A DNA stretch of 64,000 nucleotides from Salvia splendens. Lineage: Eukaryota; Streptophyta; Magnoliopsida; Lamiales; Lamiaceae. This document shows, piece by piece, positions 1-12,400 of the stretch. The position numbers and the translations under genes are program-made. The DNA lies in NCBI RefSeq assembly GCF_004379255.2, contig NC_056038.1, forward strand, positions 23,300,061 through 23,364,060, written 5' to 3'. The notes under the pieces were generated by a model. The model had not been told where the DNA came from. It saw nothing but the letters and a program-made list of their open reading frames with translations, and did no database searches. Position 1 is the stretch's first letter, and the number at the start of each line of letters is the position of its first letter.

Positions 1-530
1 AAATGTATAAGAAGCAAATAAGTCTAATTCTTTTGCATAGTAGACTGGTCGTGAACGACGTTCACAAAAGATGATGCAGTCAGTTCTTTGTAGAAGAGAA
101 ATAGAATTTCACAACCTATATAGGCTTTGGCTACCTGTCATTATAGGTTGCAGTGTCAGTCTGCATGTTTCCTTACCTTAGAAAATAAACGACGCTGTTG
201 TGGTATAGCACTGAAGGATCTAACCGTTGAAATAAGTCTTTCTTGCTATTTACAGAAAGACGGGGTCTAGGTGATTGTTATTTCTTAATCATTGTCGACA
301 TAGCATTGAGCATACGATATTGATTATGCACTACTTTGATTTATCAAATGGTGCGGATTTTTTGTAATCCAAGAATCTTGACATCTTGGGTATTGGTGAT
401 CAATATCTAGAGGTGCTAGTATTGTTATTGCAATGAATCGTGTGCTGGGTGAGAGAAAGTTACCAAAAACTAGAAATGTGTCAACTTGATTGTGGAAAAC
501 TAAAAAGGAAAGTGTGTCATCTCAGTTGGA
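1..530. other. No recognised feature
   Basis: AT-rich sequence with stop codons in all frames over most of its length. No domain, structural RNA or transposon terminus could be recognised here. Confidence 0.4.
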
Positions 531-1860
531 ACGGAAGGGGTACCTGAAAGTCGCTTCGATTCTCTTGTCTTGTGCTCCTTTTCTTCTCTTCTTGTCGTTG
601 TGAATTGCTCAAGTTAGATTGTTGAACTGATCCAGCTGGCCAAGTGTATGCCCTCTTACCTGCAAATACCAGTGAGTGGATCCAGTGGAAACTCAACTGA
701 TCAACTCGACTTAATCCAACTTGAGTGTGCAAACGGAGAGACTCAAAAGCGTTTCAAAACCTTAACCCACAATAATATTAACTAGTATAGGGAAGTAAGG
801 ATCGATCCCACAGAGACGATGTGTTTTACATTTGTTGCGGACACAAATGGGGATGGCTGCTGCCACGCTTTACGGGGTGGGTTAAGTTAAACTACTTGAC
901 TGGAGAGACTAAACTAACTAAACTGATCCACTTACTAAACGGGACTAAAGCTACTCGATCAACTCATACTTAAATTTCCCGAAATAGCCAAACAGAATAA
1001 AAATGGACGACTGCCAGTCACCTGCAAAACGTACGATAAAGTAAAACTTTCCTAACAACTTCATCTTCTTCACAAAATCATGAAAAACAGAACAAAATCA
1101 GATCTGAACAATTTCCTAATAACAAAAACTATCATAACAACTTGTAAATTTAAATCTACTCCTAAAAACTAAATTGCACCTACGTAAATAAGAAACTAAA
1201 CCATGATCATACAGATAACACAAATCAGATACTAGATCTAAAGATCCTAAAACAGCTTATCCATAATTTTCTTCAGAACTAGACAAAAACATAAGTCAAA
1301 AAACTCAGATCCAACCAAATCAAACCATAACAAAACACTTGAGCTAAGATATCCATCATAAATCGAAAATCAAAAGTAGATCAGAGAATTCATGCATGGT
1401 AAACAGAACATTTCAACGGGAATCGAAATCATAACACTAAATGTCACTGAATCAAAACATCAAGAGTCTGCAACAAAACGTAATGTAAACTGAAAATAGA
1501 CAAAACCAAAGATAGAAATTGTTTCATCGCCCCTTCTCGAAGCGGAATTACAGAACCAAACGGTTAAAGTGATAAAAACCAACACCAAACCACTACGAAA
1601 CTAAACTAAGACAGGAACCAAGTGTGTATGCGATGGAATGTAGGAGTTTGGAGTGTTGGGAGCCCCCATTTCAGCCCTAGAAGAGAGCTGAAATCTACTG
1701 AGTGTCAAGAACTGGAAGCTCCTCCTTCCTCCTTCTCTATTTTTATTTATAGGAAGGCGTGAGGTCTTGATCCCTAAGGCAACTATCCTCCGAAAAGTCT
1801 TTACTGCCCTTCGCCCTTGAGGATTTTTCTTGTGTGACGCTCAATCTTCCAATCGGGTAC
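531..1860 (-). mobile_element. Athila-like LTR fragment A
   Basis: Read on the minus strand, this stretch contains GTAAAGCGTGGCAGCAGCCA, then GGGATCGATCCTTACTTCC, then ATTGTGGGTTAAGG. The same ordered motifs recur on the plus strand in 2641-3880 and, more diverged, in the Athila LTR at 50886-52341. There is no long ORF. The outer limits are approximate; no TG/CA termini, primer binding site or duplication was found next to it, so it is best called an LTR fragment or degraded solo LTR. Family assignment rests on similarity to the LTR of the damaged Athila element in this window. Confidence 0.55.
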
Positions 1861-1902
1861 TCTTGTTGCATGCCATTTGATATACTCTTGGAATAAATAA
1901 GA

Positions 1903-2638
1903 TGTTAATTAATTAAATCCTTAGCAGAAATTAATTAATTAATGGACATTTATATCTTAAGGGCGGGAAATAAACAATAAACAAAACGGAAACCCTGATT
2001 ACTTGTAATTTCAGATTTGGGTGGATAGTGCAATATTACTTCTGTAGTGACTGCTTGTAATATTCCAATATAAGCTTATATTAAATTGTGGGTTCAATTT
2101 AATTAGTAAAAAGCTAATTGGGTGATGCCATATCCAAAACCTTTCATAGATCCTTGACTGAGCCCAATATGAACTTAATATAAATAGGAGAATAAATGAG
2201 ACAGAAAATTTTAATTATTTTTCCCAGAAAATTTCGTCCCTCTCTAATTAATGAAGGAGACGTTTTTTCTTCAGATCTCCTCCGTGAGATTTTTCTATCT
2301 TCTTTATTCGAGTCCTAGTACATTGATAAGATCAGCCCACACTTATTTCGGAATACAGTTCGGGAACTAGTTAGAAGATCTGTGGTCTAGTATTGAAGAT
2401 CATCGTGGAGAAGGCGCAAGCAATCAACAATTCTTTGGAGAATCAAATCGGTAACCCTAAACCGTAGAAATCATGTTTTAGGATTTATATTCTTTAAGCA
2501 TGAATTATTTGCGTTCTAGCATGTAATTATCTGTTTAACATGTCAATTGATTAACGCATAATCGTTCAAATAGATTAGTATCTGATTTATTTATTTTGTA
2601 CAAGTCTTCCGCTGCGCAAGGGGCACCAAACCCCATCA
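1903..2638 (+). mobile_element. Copia-type solo LTR (probable)
   Basis: The segment opens with TGTTAATTAATTAAATCC, has a TATA-like AATATAAATAGG near 2176-2187, and ends with CTTCCGCTGCGCAAGGGGC followed by CCAAACCCCATCA. The CCGCTGCG-type ending is common in plant copia LTRs. No internal domain follows on either side, which fits a solo LTR. I could not find a matching 5-bp target duplication, so both ends are approximate. It sits between two oppositely oriented Athila-like LTR fragments. Confidence 0.4.
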
Positions 2639-2640
2639 GT

Positions 2641-3880
2641 TAGCAGCTACTGGAGTCGACGTTCTACCATCACATCACTCTCTTCTTCCTCATCTAGGAA
2701 GGAGGGAGCTGAATCTTCAAGAATCCTTCATCGTTTGTGTTCTTCTTAAACCCCGAGGGGTCGAAACTTTGGTACTCTGTTTTTAGTTTATCTTTTCTGG
2801 ATAATTTCTGAATCTTAGCTGTATTTGATGTTTCTCTCTTAGTTAACTCTTGTTACATTTTGTTTGTTGCTCGATCCTTGAATCCGAGTTTGGAATTTTA
2901 GGTTTTAGTTGTCAATATTGAAGATCGTTTATGAATGGAGTTTTTAGTGCACGCTGGTTTGGATATGATGTTTTCTGATTTTAGTTTTTCTGCTTAGATT
3001 TAGTCTTGTTTTCGCCAGTCAATAGTGTTCTATTCTGAGTTAGATATTAGATCTGCATGATTTAGTTGGTTTATGTTTAGATCTCAGTCTGAAATGTAGT
3101 TTGGGATGCATGTTGGTTTGGAGTTGGTGATCTCTGAGTTAGATTATGCTTTGATGATTGTTTGTTGTTCTGTTTTGGATTTCACGTAGTTAAATGTACG
3201 TAGATCTAAGTTTTAGTTCATCAACTTGCATAAAATTAGGATAGATACTATAGATCTGTTTTCTTTCCGTTCATTTTGCATGGATCCGTGTTTGATTTGT
3301 TCGTTTCATGTTTTATGTTAGGTGCTCTGCTTAGATCTGCCGTAGTTGTTCTAAATTAAGTTGCTTAGCGAAGAAGAAGGTCGTAGTTCGTTAGAGTAGC
3401 AGTCCCTGTCATCCCTTTTATTGTTTTCAGTTTTATAGTAGTGCGTTCGGTTGTGTCAGTGGTCCCAAGTTACCTTTTGCAGAAGTACCTTTACATCCAT
3501 AGTCTAGTTGATCAGTTACTTATGTTCCTTCTTAAGCTTGTCCAGTTTAGTTGATCCGTTTAGTTTAGTGACTTGATCAGTTCAGTTTCTTAGTCTTAAA
3601 CTTAACCCACTGTAAAGCGTGGCAGCAGCCAAAACTTCCCAATGTCCCAAACACAACTCAACATGCCTCTGTCCCTGAGAGATTCGACCCTTACTTCCCT
3701 TTACTAGTCTATAGTATTGTGGGTTAAGGTCTTGAAAGCCTAAGTTTCTTAGTTTGTTCACCCAACGATCAGTTAGTAGCTTACTTGATCCATTAACAGT
3801 TTATCTTGATCAAGTGCGTGAACCCTATCTGTTTTAATCTGCATGCGAACTAGAGTCATATCAACTTACAGAGATCTTAG
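2641..3880 (+). mobile_element. Athila-like LTR fragment B
   Basis: Plus-strand relative of fragment A. It holds GTAAAGCGTGGCAGCAGCC (about 3613), GATTCGACCCTTACTTCC (about 3680) and ATTGTGGGTTAAGG (about 3716) in the same order as the reverse complement of 531-1860. No coding capacity, primer binding site or polypurine tract was seen beside it. A and B therefore form an inverted pair about 0.8 kb apart. Confidence 0.55.
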
Positions 3881-4140
3881 AGCTTTTTCAATGACCATTT
3901 TATGTCAAAATTAAAATGCAATTAAATAAAATAACCATCATTTGTTATACTAAAAGTCAAAATACAATTAAATGTAATAATCAATCATTGACCTAAAAAA
4001 ATATAATAAAATATTGGTAAATAATTATTTTTAAAAATAAAATAAGTAATACTAGTATAATTAAAATACTAACTTAAATTTATAAAAGTAAATGAAAAAA
4101 CAAGGCGCATGTATTGCATCATGGTTTTGTGACCTGGGTC

Positions 4141-4601
4141 TAGAAGTGCGTCGGTACGGTATACCGTATCGAGAATGCCTAATACTGATACCATACTGAA
4201 TTTTTAGTATACCGAAAATTCGGAATGGTTAACTTTTAATACTGTTACCTCACCGTTATTGCGGTATACCGAAGTACGGTACGATACACCTAATACTGTT
4301 ATGCAAAAAATAAATAAATTTATACATAAAATATTTAAAAGTAGAATTTTTGGTGATTTTTTTCTTTTTATTCTATTTTATATATAAATAATATTAAATA
4401 TAATATACTAATATTTATATAATATTTCAATATATACCGATTTTTCGGTATACACCAAGGATTCGGTATACTGCGATACCGCGATATAGGAAAATTGATA
4501 CTGTTATCGTACCGAAAAGTGCGGTATACCGAAAAACCAATGTTTACAGTACTTTTTCGATACAGTAGGTGCGGTATTTCAATATTTTTTTGGTACCCCT
4601 G
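4141..4601. mobile_element. Non-autonomous hAT-like MITE (461 bp)
   Basis: The element is full of CGGTATACCG-type palindromic motifs near both ends and AT-rich in the middle. It is flanked by 8-bp direct repeats that match at 7 of 8 positions: CCTGGGTC (4133-4140) and CATGGGTC (4602-4609). The ends, TAGAAGTGCG and (reverse complement) CAGGGGTACC, are weakly inverted. An 8-bp duplication and subterminal repeats are typical of hAT. It has no transposase ORF. Confidence 0.6.
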
Positions 4602-4790
4602 CATGGGTCATGTCACTCCCAATTTCCAACTTTATTATTTTAATATATTCATTTTGTTTTGTCATTACGAAGACCCTTTTGCCCAAGGTTGCCGATGGAG
4701 ATAATCTTAAAGTTAATCTCATTAGTCTTTCTTTTCAGAAGTAATAATTATTGTGTGCTTTTTATCCAGACTAATTTTATTGGAGCAATG

Positions 4791-6081
4791 TAGGCATGCA
4801 CAAACCGACCCGGCGGTTAACCGGCGGTTCGGAACCGCCGGTTCATGAACCGGAACCGGGCCCGGAACCGGCGGGTTGAACCGGCAGAAGGGTCGCAGGG
4901 TCGGAAGGGCCGGTTCAGGTTCGGCAATATATTGAACCTGAACCGGCGGTTCGGCGGTTCGAACCGCCGGTTCAAAGGGTCGAACGGCATAGGGTTCGTA
5001 GGGGTTCGTAGGGGTTCAAAGTAGGGATTGGTATGAACCGGCGGTTCGCCGGTTTTGGGTGAAAACCGCCGGTTTTGGACGAAAACCGCCGGTTTGAACC
5101 GGCGGTTCCGACCGGTTTCCGCCGGTTCCGGAAGCTTTTCAGGCGTAGGGGCTAGGTGAGGTCAGAAACCGGCGGTTTGTGTCGGAAAACCGTGGACCAA
5201 CCCGCCGGTTTTGTGGAAAAACCGCCGGTTTTGTGGAAAAACCGCCGGTTTTGTGGTTGAACCGCCGGTTCAGGCGGTAAACCGGCGGTTCGGCCGAAAA
5301 TTTGAAAATTTGAAATTTGAATTTTTTTTTTATTTCTTCCAATTTTACTCCTATAAATACCCCACTTCTCCTTCATAATTGTATTTGTATATACTCTAGT
5401 CGATGAAGTATATTTCTCTATATGGCTAAATGAGGGAAACTTTTGACAATTCTACTATAATTGTTGATTGTTAGACGAAACTCAACATTTAAAGTTGAAT
5501 TGCTAAAGGTGTCCTTAATTTAGTTATGTAGAAAGATCTTCTTCGCCGGTTAAGAGTATATATATAATACACTTATACGTTTAAGAACTTCAACGTCATT
5601 TCTTGTCATTTGTAATTAGTTCTTCACTAGTAGTCTCATTTGTATTTAAATTTTGTTTAAGACTTCAAGACCGCCATATGTTTTCAATTTGTAATTGTTG
5701 TAACTTGTCACGTGTAATTTGTAAACATGCAATTTCAATAAAATTGCAACTTTAGCCGTATTTTTTTCAATTTTATTTACTCACATTGCATACAAAAACA
5801 AACTTGAAAAGTGTAAATTAATTTGATTAAAATTGAAAAGTTGAAAAATGCAAAAAAAAATAAAATAAAATAAAAATTCGTCGAACCGCCGAACCGGCCC
5901 GGAACCGGCGGTTCAAGCCGAAAACCGGCGGTTTTGAACCGCCGCGTAACCCGCCGGTTTTTTGAACCTGAACCGGAACCGCCGGGAGCTAGGCGGGCAG
6001 GTTCAGGTTCGGCATTTTCTCGACCCTTGAACCGCCGGTTCGGGCCCGGAACCGGCGGTTTACGACCCTTGTGCATGCCTA
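4791..6081. mobile_element. Non-autonomous hAT-type element (1291 bp)
   Basis: A perfect 13-bp terminal inverted repeat, TAGGCATGCACAA, starts at 4791, and its reverse complement ends at 6081. The element is flanked by a perfect 8-bp duplication, GAGCAATG (4783-4790 and 6082-6089). Both ends carry dense ACCGGCGGTT / AACCGCCGGT repeats that can pair with each other; the centre (about 5340-5870) is AT-rich. There is no transposase ORF; short open frames through the repeats are low-complexity artefacts. The 8-bp duplication and subterminal repeats support hAT, mobilised in trans. Confidence 0.85.
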
Positions 6082-6089
6082 GAGCAATG

Positions 6090-6497
6090 CTTTTAAACAT
6101 CATTTTAAAATACTTAATTTTTTTACTTTGATTTTAGTTTATTCGAACTAAAATTAGAAATATTATCTCTATTTGTCTGCAGGAGTAGCACAGTTAGTTT
6201 CGGATGGACGCAATTGCTAGAATGAGCAAGGATCGATCAAGTGGGAGACCTTAGGAGGTGGACTTCAAACAAGATACTGAGTTACTGCCTACCCCTTTGG
6301 CGGCCACTCTGATTAAACACCCCTCCTAATATTGCGGGGACGGGACGTGAAGAGCCTAGGGATTGGGGTTTAGTTTTTTTTTATTTTTATTTTTTATTTT
6401 ACTCTTTTCACTTAACAAACTATCTAAAAGCTAAAACCATTCCACTTAACAAGCTAAAACCATTTGAAACACGACAGGAAATCTGGGTGAATAGTTG
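6090..6497 (+). promoter_or_regulatory. Upstream region and probable 5' UTR of the Agenet gene
   Basis: This stretch lies between the hAT-type element and the inferred start codon at 6498. No clear TATA box was located; part of it (6367-6405) is T-rich. The promoter therefore starts within about 400 bp of a transposon. Confidence 0.3.
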
Positions 6498-9400
6498 ATG
6501 ATGGAAAACAAGGTCAATCTACCGTTCAAGGTTGGTCAATTGGCCGAAGTTAGGTCTTTCGAAGAGGGGTTTCGCGGTGCGTGGTTCCGATGCAAGGTAC
6601 GGTAAATATGTTCTGGATTTCGTTCTCAAGCACTCATTACTTATTTTCTGTTTTATGTAATTTTTTTTTCTGAAATACATTTAATGTTATGCCGTCTGTT
6701 CATGCGAATTTAGAGGGAAAATGATGAAATCATCACGTGCTCAGATTTTCATTGTATATACGTATTTGGCTTTATCAAGCTTTCAAATTGCTGCTCTCAG
6801 AAGTTTGTATAGCTTAAAGTATGAGATTAAAAAGGGATAAAAATTTCCATAATCATGTTTTTGGATTTCTTGCCTCTTAAACATCTCGAGCTTCAGTTCA
6901 ACAGGAATTGTGGGAGAATATTTCAGGGCTATTAGCTATAATCTTCGGGTAGTGATTTAATTGCGGAATAGGTTTAGTTTCTTCTGTATAATCCTGTGTT
7001 TCGGACGTATACTCTGACAGGCTTTGTTTTTTGGGCATAATTCGTTCACTACTTTTAATCAGTTACATAAGAGCTTTCACACTTCATCAGGTATTTGCCT
7101 TGAGAAGGCTCCTTCTCTGCTTGTGTTACTTGTGTATCTCTTCTCTGTTCAGACTGAGCCTAGGCACATGATGCAGATATTTCTATATAGTCGAATTTGT
7201 TTACATGAGTTTTGTCGATTTATTCTTGCTTCTTGTGCTTTCGATTGGGTTTAGAATTCTTTATTTGAAGATTTTCAAACTAGTACGTGGATTGCTTTGG
7301 GATACTCCCTCCGTCCGCAAAATGTTGTCCACAATTGACTCAGCACGAGTTTTAAGAAATGTGAAGAAAAGTGAGTGAAAAGAGTTAGTAGAATGTGGGT
7401 TCCACATTCATATATTAGTTTTATAATAGAATTTGAGTGTAATGAGTTAGTAGAAAGTGAGATCCATATACCAAAAATGGAAAAAAGCAAAAGTGGACAA
7501 CATTTCATGGACGAAGGGAACACTTAGGAAAGTGTTTTGGGAAAATATGCTTAGGAATGTACTGGTCATTTATCTCAGTCTTGCACGTAGTTTTTGAAAC
7601 TTTTGGGGGAAAAGAAGACTTATTTTCTTAAATCTATTATTTTGTTGGGGAGGGCAATGTTGTGTTGTGGTGTGTAGATTTGGTTACAAAGCAAGCCTTG
7701 CCTAAGAGGTCATGTTTATTGTTTTAATAGTTGATATTTACATTTTTTATTATTTTCTAATTTTTTAAATTTATGTATACATATATTACTAACACTTTAT
7801 TAATTAATTTATCGACCGCCATATCACGCCAGATCGATATGCCATATCCCTAGACCTGCCCAAGGTTTAACGAACCGGCGGTTAAAACCGAAACCATAAC
7901 CGCCGGTTACAGTTCCGAACCGAAACCGTGAGAATTTACCCGAACCTAAATTTTTTGAACCGAAATCGTGCCGGAACCGCGAAAAAGGCGTGAAAACCGT
8001 TAAACTAAGCCGGAACCGCAAAAGACCGGCGGTTCGAAACCGTAAAAAACTGCCGGAAAACCGCCGGAAAACCGCCGGTTCTGAACCAAAACCAAAACTG
8101 GCGGTTTTGGAACCGTGGGCACCTCTATATATCCATGTGGCTGTTTTTTGGCTTATCCCCCGTAAGCCGCCATACGTCATCCATAACATTGGTTTGTGTC
8201 ATGTGTTATTGACTTCATTTTATGAGTTTTATTTATATTTTCCACACTTGCTTCCCAAAGGCATATGCCTTAGTGGAACACCTAAGCTTAGGAAACTTAA
8301 GACCTTAATGTTGCTTTTGATTGAATCCATAGGGTTCTATCCTAAAACCAATTGATGTTAGGGGAAGTGGTTTATGATACTTATATAGTGGTTTCTGTTC
8401 TCTTTTTGCATTGAAGTGTGATATTGTTATAATTATTGTTCCATTTGCCTACACCTCCCCAAACTCTTCAAGGTGAACTTGGAGGGGTGAGTTTTTTTTC
8501 CGCTCTGATACCATGATAGACATCCATGGTTTTCCATCCTAAAACTGATTGGTGACAAGAAAAGTGACCCGACTCATATAGTGGTTTTAGTTCTCTTTTT
8601 ACATTGACATAATATATTGTTATAATTATTTTTGTTCCATTTGCCGATACCGTTTATATTTGATAGCTATGTTCATATATTGTTTGATGATTTTGATCAA
8701 TTTTGAGCATATTGTACTTACATGGATATTAATATCCTTCTATCAGATTCAGAAGATCTGCAAGAAAAAGGGGATACTTGGACATGCCTTAGAATATATT
8801 GACTTCAGCGAGGAGAGTAAGTCTCATAGTTGCCTCTAGTTAATATATGTTCTATGTGGTTTAACATTGTACCTTTTCTACTATATACAATGTTGTTAGG
8901 GACGTGGGGCGCTGCAAGGGGATTATGTAAAAATTTGGTGCGCATGGCGATGGGGCGATGGGGCGCGCACTCCATGAATCGAGGCGCACTAACACATTAG
9001 AGTTCTTCAATTCCTGATATATTCAAAAAGAATTTGAGTAGAAGAGGGAAGAATTAATTGAGAAGAGGAGAAGAAGAATTGAATAAGGCTGCAATGTTAT
9101 TATATTTGGAGGATTGAAAAAGTTAACACTCCCTCCGTCCCATGCTAAGTCGTAAATTAAGGATTCAGTAATTAGTATAGTCAAATTAGTATTTTAAGTG
9201 TAATAGGAAAACACTTAATAAAGGAACACCTAATTAACTCTAATATCTTAATAAAATAGTCTAATTATTGCTTAAATAGAAATAATGCAAGTAGTTCGTG
9301 GTGGGCTGAAAGTAGTACATGCTACTTACTAGGTGGAGAAGCTATGGACTTGTGCAGCTGTTTAATGCAATTGGAAGCAATAGAAAAATCAACAAAAACA

Positions 9401-12400
9401 GAACTTGTTAAAAGTGTTTGATCAGTTAGTGACATCCATACCATAGTCCATACCTGTGATATATGCACTCCAAGGTTTCTATGTACTCCAGAACATTTGA
9501 TACAAATAAAAGCTCCAGTAATAAGATATCTAAGTTTTAGTTTTCAAAGTAATTTTGGATCATGCCAAATTACACATGTTGATATAAAAAACAAAAGGCA
9601 AAATTAGAGTAGGGGTAAATAATTACACCCATTTGGGATCTGGTGCTCCACAGTCTGCACAAGTTGCATTGGTAGCTTCAGATAATAAACCCTCCAGCCT
9701 CGCACGTGCACCTAGTTGACACATTGCATTTTTTATAAGTAAAAGTTTTAGTTGATATGATAAGTGAAACAGGGGAAAAATAGAAAAATGCTCCAATTTC
9801 CTTCGACATTTTATATTTGTAGATTCCATTTTCTTACATGTACAAATAACCTCTTTCCATTTGGTTTTTGTTGCTTTCTGCAGAAGTAGACTGGACAAAG
9901 CTATATCAGGTGCCCTCTTATTATTCGAGGATCAGAAAAGGGTATTGTGGAGAATTGATGGTGAGGCCACCTTACCCACCTCTATATAATGAGAAGGAAA
10001 TGCCTCATGTCGCTGAGATCTCAGAAGTCACAGTAATTGCTGGTGATTCTTGGAGGGTGGGTAATTTTGTGGACTGGTGGAGTAGTGACTGTTATTGGTC
10101 TGGACATATAACACAATTATTAGGTGATGACAAGGCCCAGGTATTAATCATGGAGACTTATGTTGTAACCAATGTTAGTTAGTCCCAAATCACAATATAT
10201 TCTGGTTACTGAATGTTCTATTCAAAATTCAATACTAGAACCCAACTACTTTCTATAATTTTTAATCATCTACAAGAAGAAAGGAAATTGAAAAATAAAA
10301 AAAATAAAAGGGTATATGGTAGGAATCAATGATAAATAAGGCAAGAGGCAGTTAGCTTTTAGTTATAAGATGTTGCAGTTTAAGATGCAAGGATGAAAAC
10401 CTTAGTTCTAGCCGAATTTTGAACTGTGTAACGATTATTGTCATGGTACTTAATACTAACCTATTTTCGTTTATGTGCGGTTGCTTTCTCTTCAGATCGA
10501 ACTGACACCCCCACCTTATGGCGAAGGTTCATCATATGAAGTGCTCTTCAAGGATTTACGTCCATCATTAGACTGGTCTCCTGAACTTGGTTGGACACTA
10601 CCTACTCAGGTTTGTCATCTCTTCTTTGGATGTTGTCTTTGTTTATCTCAAAAATTCATTCTTGAACTTCTTCTAGAAGTTCATCATATAAGAAATATTC
10701 CACTTCCATCATTAGATTGGTCTTCATAACTTGGGTGCTTCCGACTTTCATTCTGTATCAAACTTCTTCTAGAAATTGATATAGATATGCGTTATTATAC
10801 TTTTTTTTAAAGGACAGAGGTAGTATGTACTTTAATCTAAATTACCAAATCCTGATATGTCTTTCATGTGCTTTTTCATGGAAATTTGGACACAATTTGA
10901 AGAAATGAGTTTAGTTTACTTGGCGCAGAACTAGTTTTGGCTGTTTCTATGTAATTATCTACTCACGTTAAGGTTGTTCTAACAGATAAATTTGACAGTA
11001 GAGGTCTATGTTAGGAATTTGAGTTGTATAAGCAATTCATTAAGATTTATTTGGAGTGCAATGTCTTCCCTTAGGATGTAGCTTTATGTAGTAAACTGCA
11101 TAAATATCCATGTTTCTAACTTTCTAATTTGTAGAAGTGTCTGCCATTTGACTTTTAATTTCTCTTTTATTGAAAATTATTAATCATCTAATTGCACCTT
11201 CAACATTAAAGGCTTGTACATGTACAGTATGGCCCTACATTCTTGATGTCTTTTTATACTAATACAACAACCTTTTTCATCCTATTCGCAAATTGCAGGA
11301 AGGTGACATTTGTTGTCGTGTTGTGAAACCTGTAAACCAAGGTATGAAAAAACAATGAACTATCAGCTAGTTTAAGAATGGAGTCATATTCAATAGGTGT
11401 GGGATGTTAATTTGTAGGCATGACCCATGAGCTTAAAATGTTATATGCATGTCTATAATGCCTGATATTTATGCGTAGTGTTCTCATACTTTAGGTCCCA
11501 GACTATTATTTTAACCAAACCTTTTCCCCTGACATGAATTTACGGAATAGGGCCATCCTTCTCTTGGTTCGCCGGGTAAGACAATCCTTTATTGTTTAAC
11601 TGGGAACACTCATCTACGTATTTACTTCTGGAGTAGAGCTACAGATTTAGTATTTCAAGGATTGTGGCATAAGATGATAGGTGTTATATTTGAGTGATGA
11701 TGGTCAATAGACAAAGTGAAGAACAACAAGTAAGCACTGTGTATAACAGATGAGAATAAACTCACACCTCAGGGGGTTCTGGGAACTACCTGAGCCAATT
11801 ACAATTCATAATACGGTTATAATGATGAATCTAATCAACGTGACAAGTATATGCATCTATTCTACTCAATCTTGGTTGCTGCAACTTCTTTCGGTTATTG
11901 TGTCTAACTGTTACGTTAACTTCCTTTAACTACTCCAGCTCATTAGCTAACTTCAGCTAACTAGCGTGGCTTCTGTTATAACTGCTTCACTTAAGAGTTG
12001 GTGTACGTGCTCCTTAAATCCCGCTTTCCTTTCTTTCTTTCTTTCATGTTTCTTCTTACTCTTCTTTCGACCTTCACTGCATGTAACTGTATCATAGAAC
12101 ATTAGGTTGGCTTAGAACTGAATACTAGAAATCATTGTTCTAGATATGTGCGGTGTTTCTGATTGCCATTTGGGATATTGTCTCCTAGCTAATCCAGATT
12201 TGTATACTTGAGTTCTGCATGCAAACAATCAACTTGTACTTCTGTTTTAATTTTTAAATTGTGATTCATTACTGGATTAACCGCACATCACATCACATCA
12301 CATCACCTCTTACTTAACTCCATATGTTTCGTACTCAGAGGCATTCTATTTTTTGATAAGCTGATGTAAAGTCATTGCAGTAATTGATGAGGGAATTCGA

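Noticed and set aside
5139..6131. Several open frames rich in Arg, Pro and Asn within the hAT-type element
   Set aside because: They are translations of the ACCGGCGGTT repeats on both strands; low-complexity artefacts without start context or homology.
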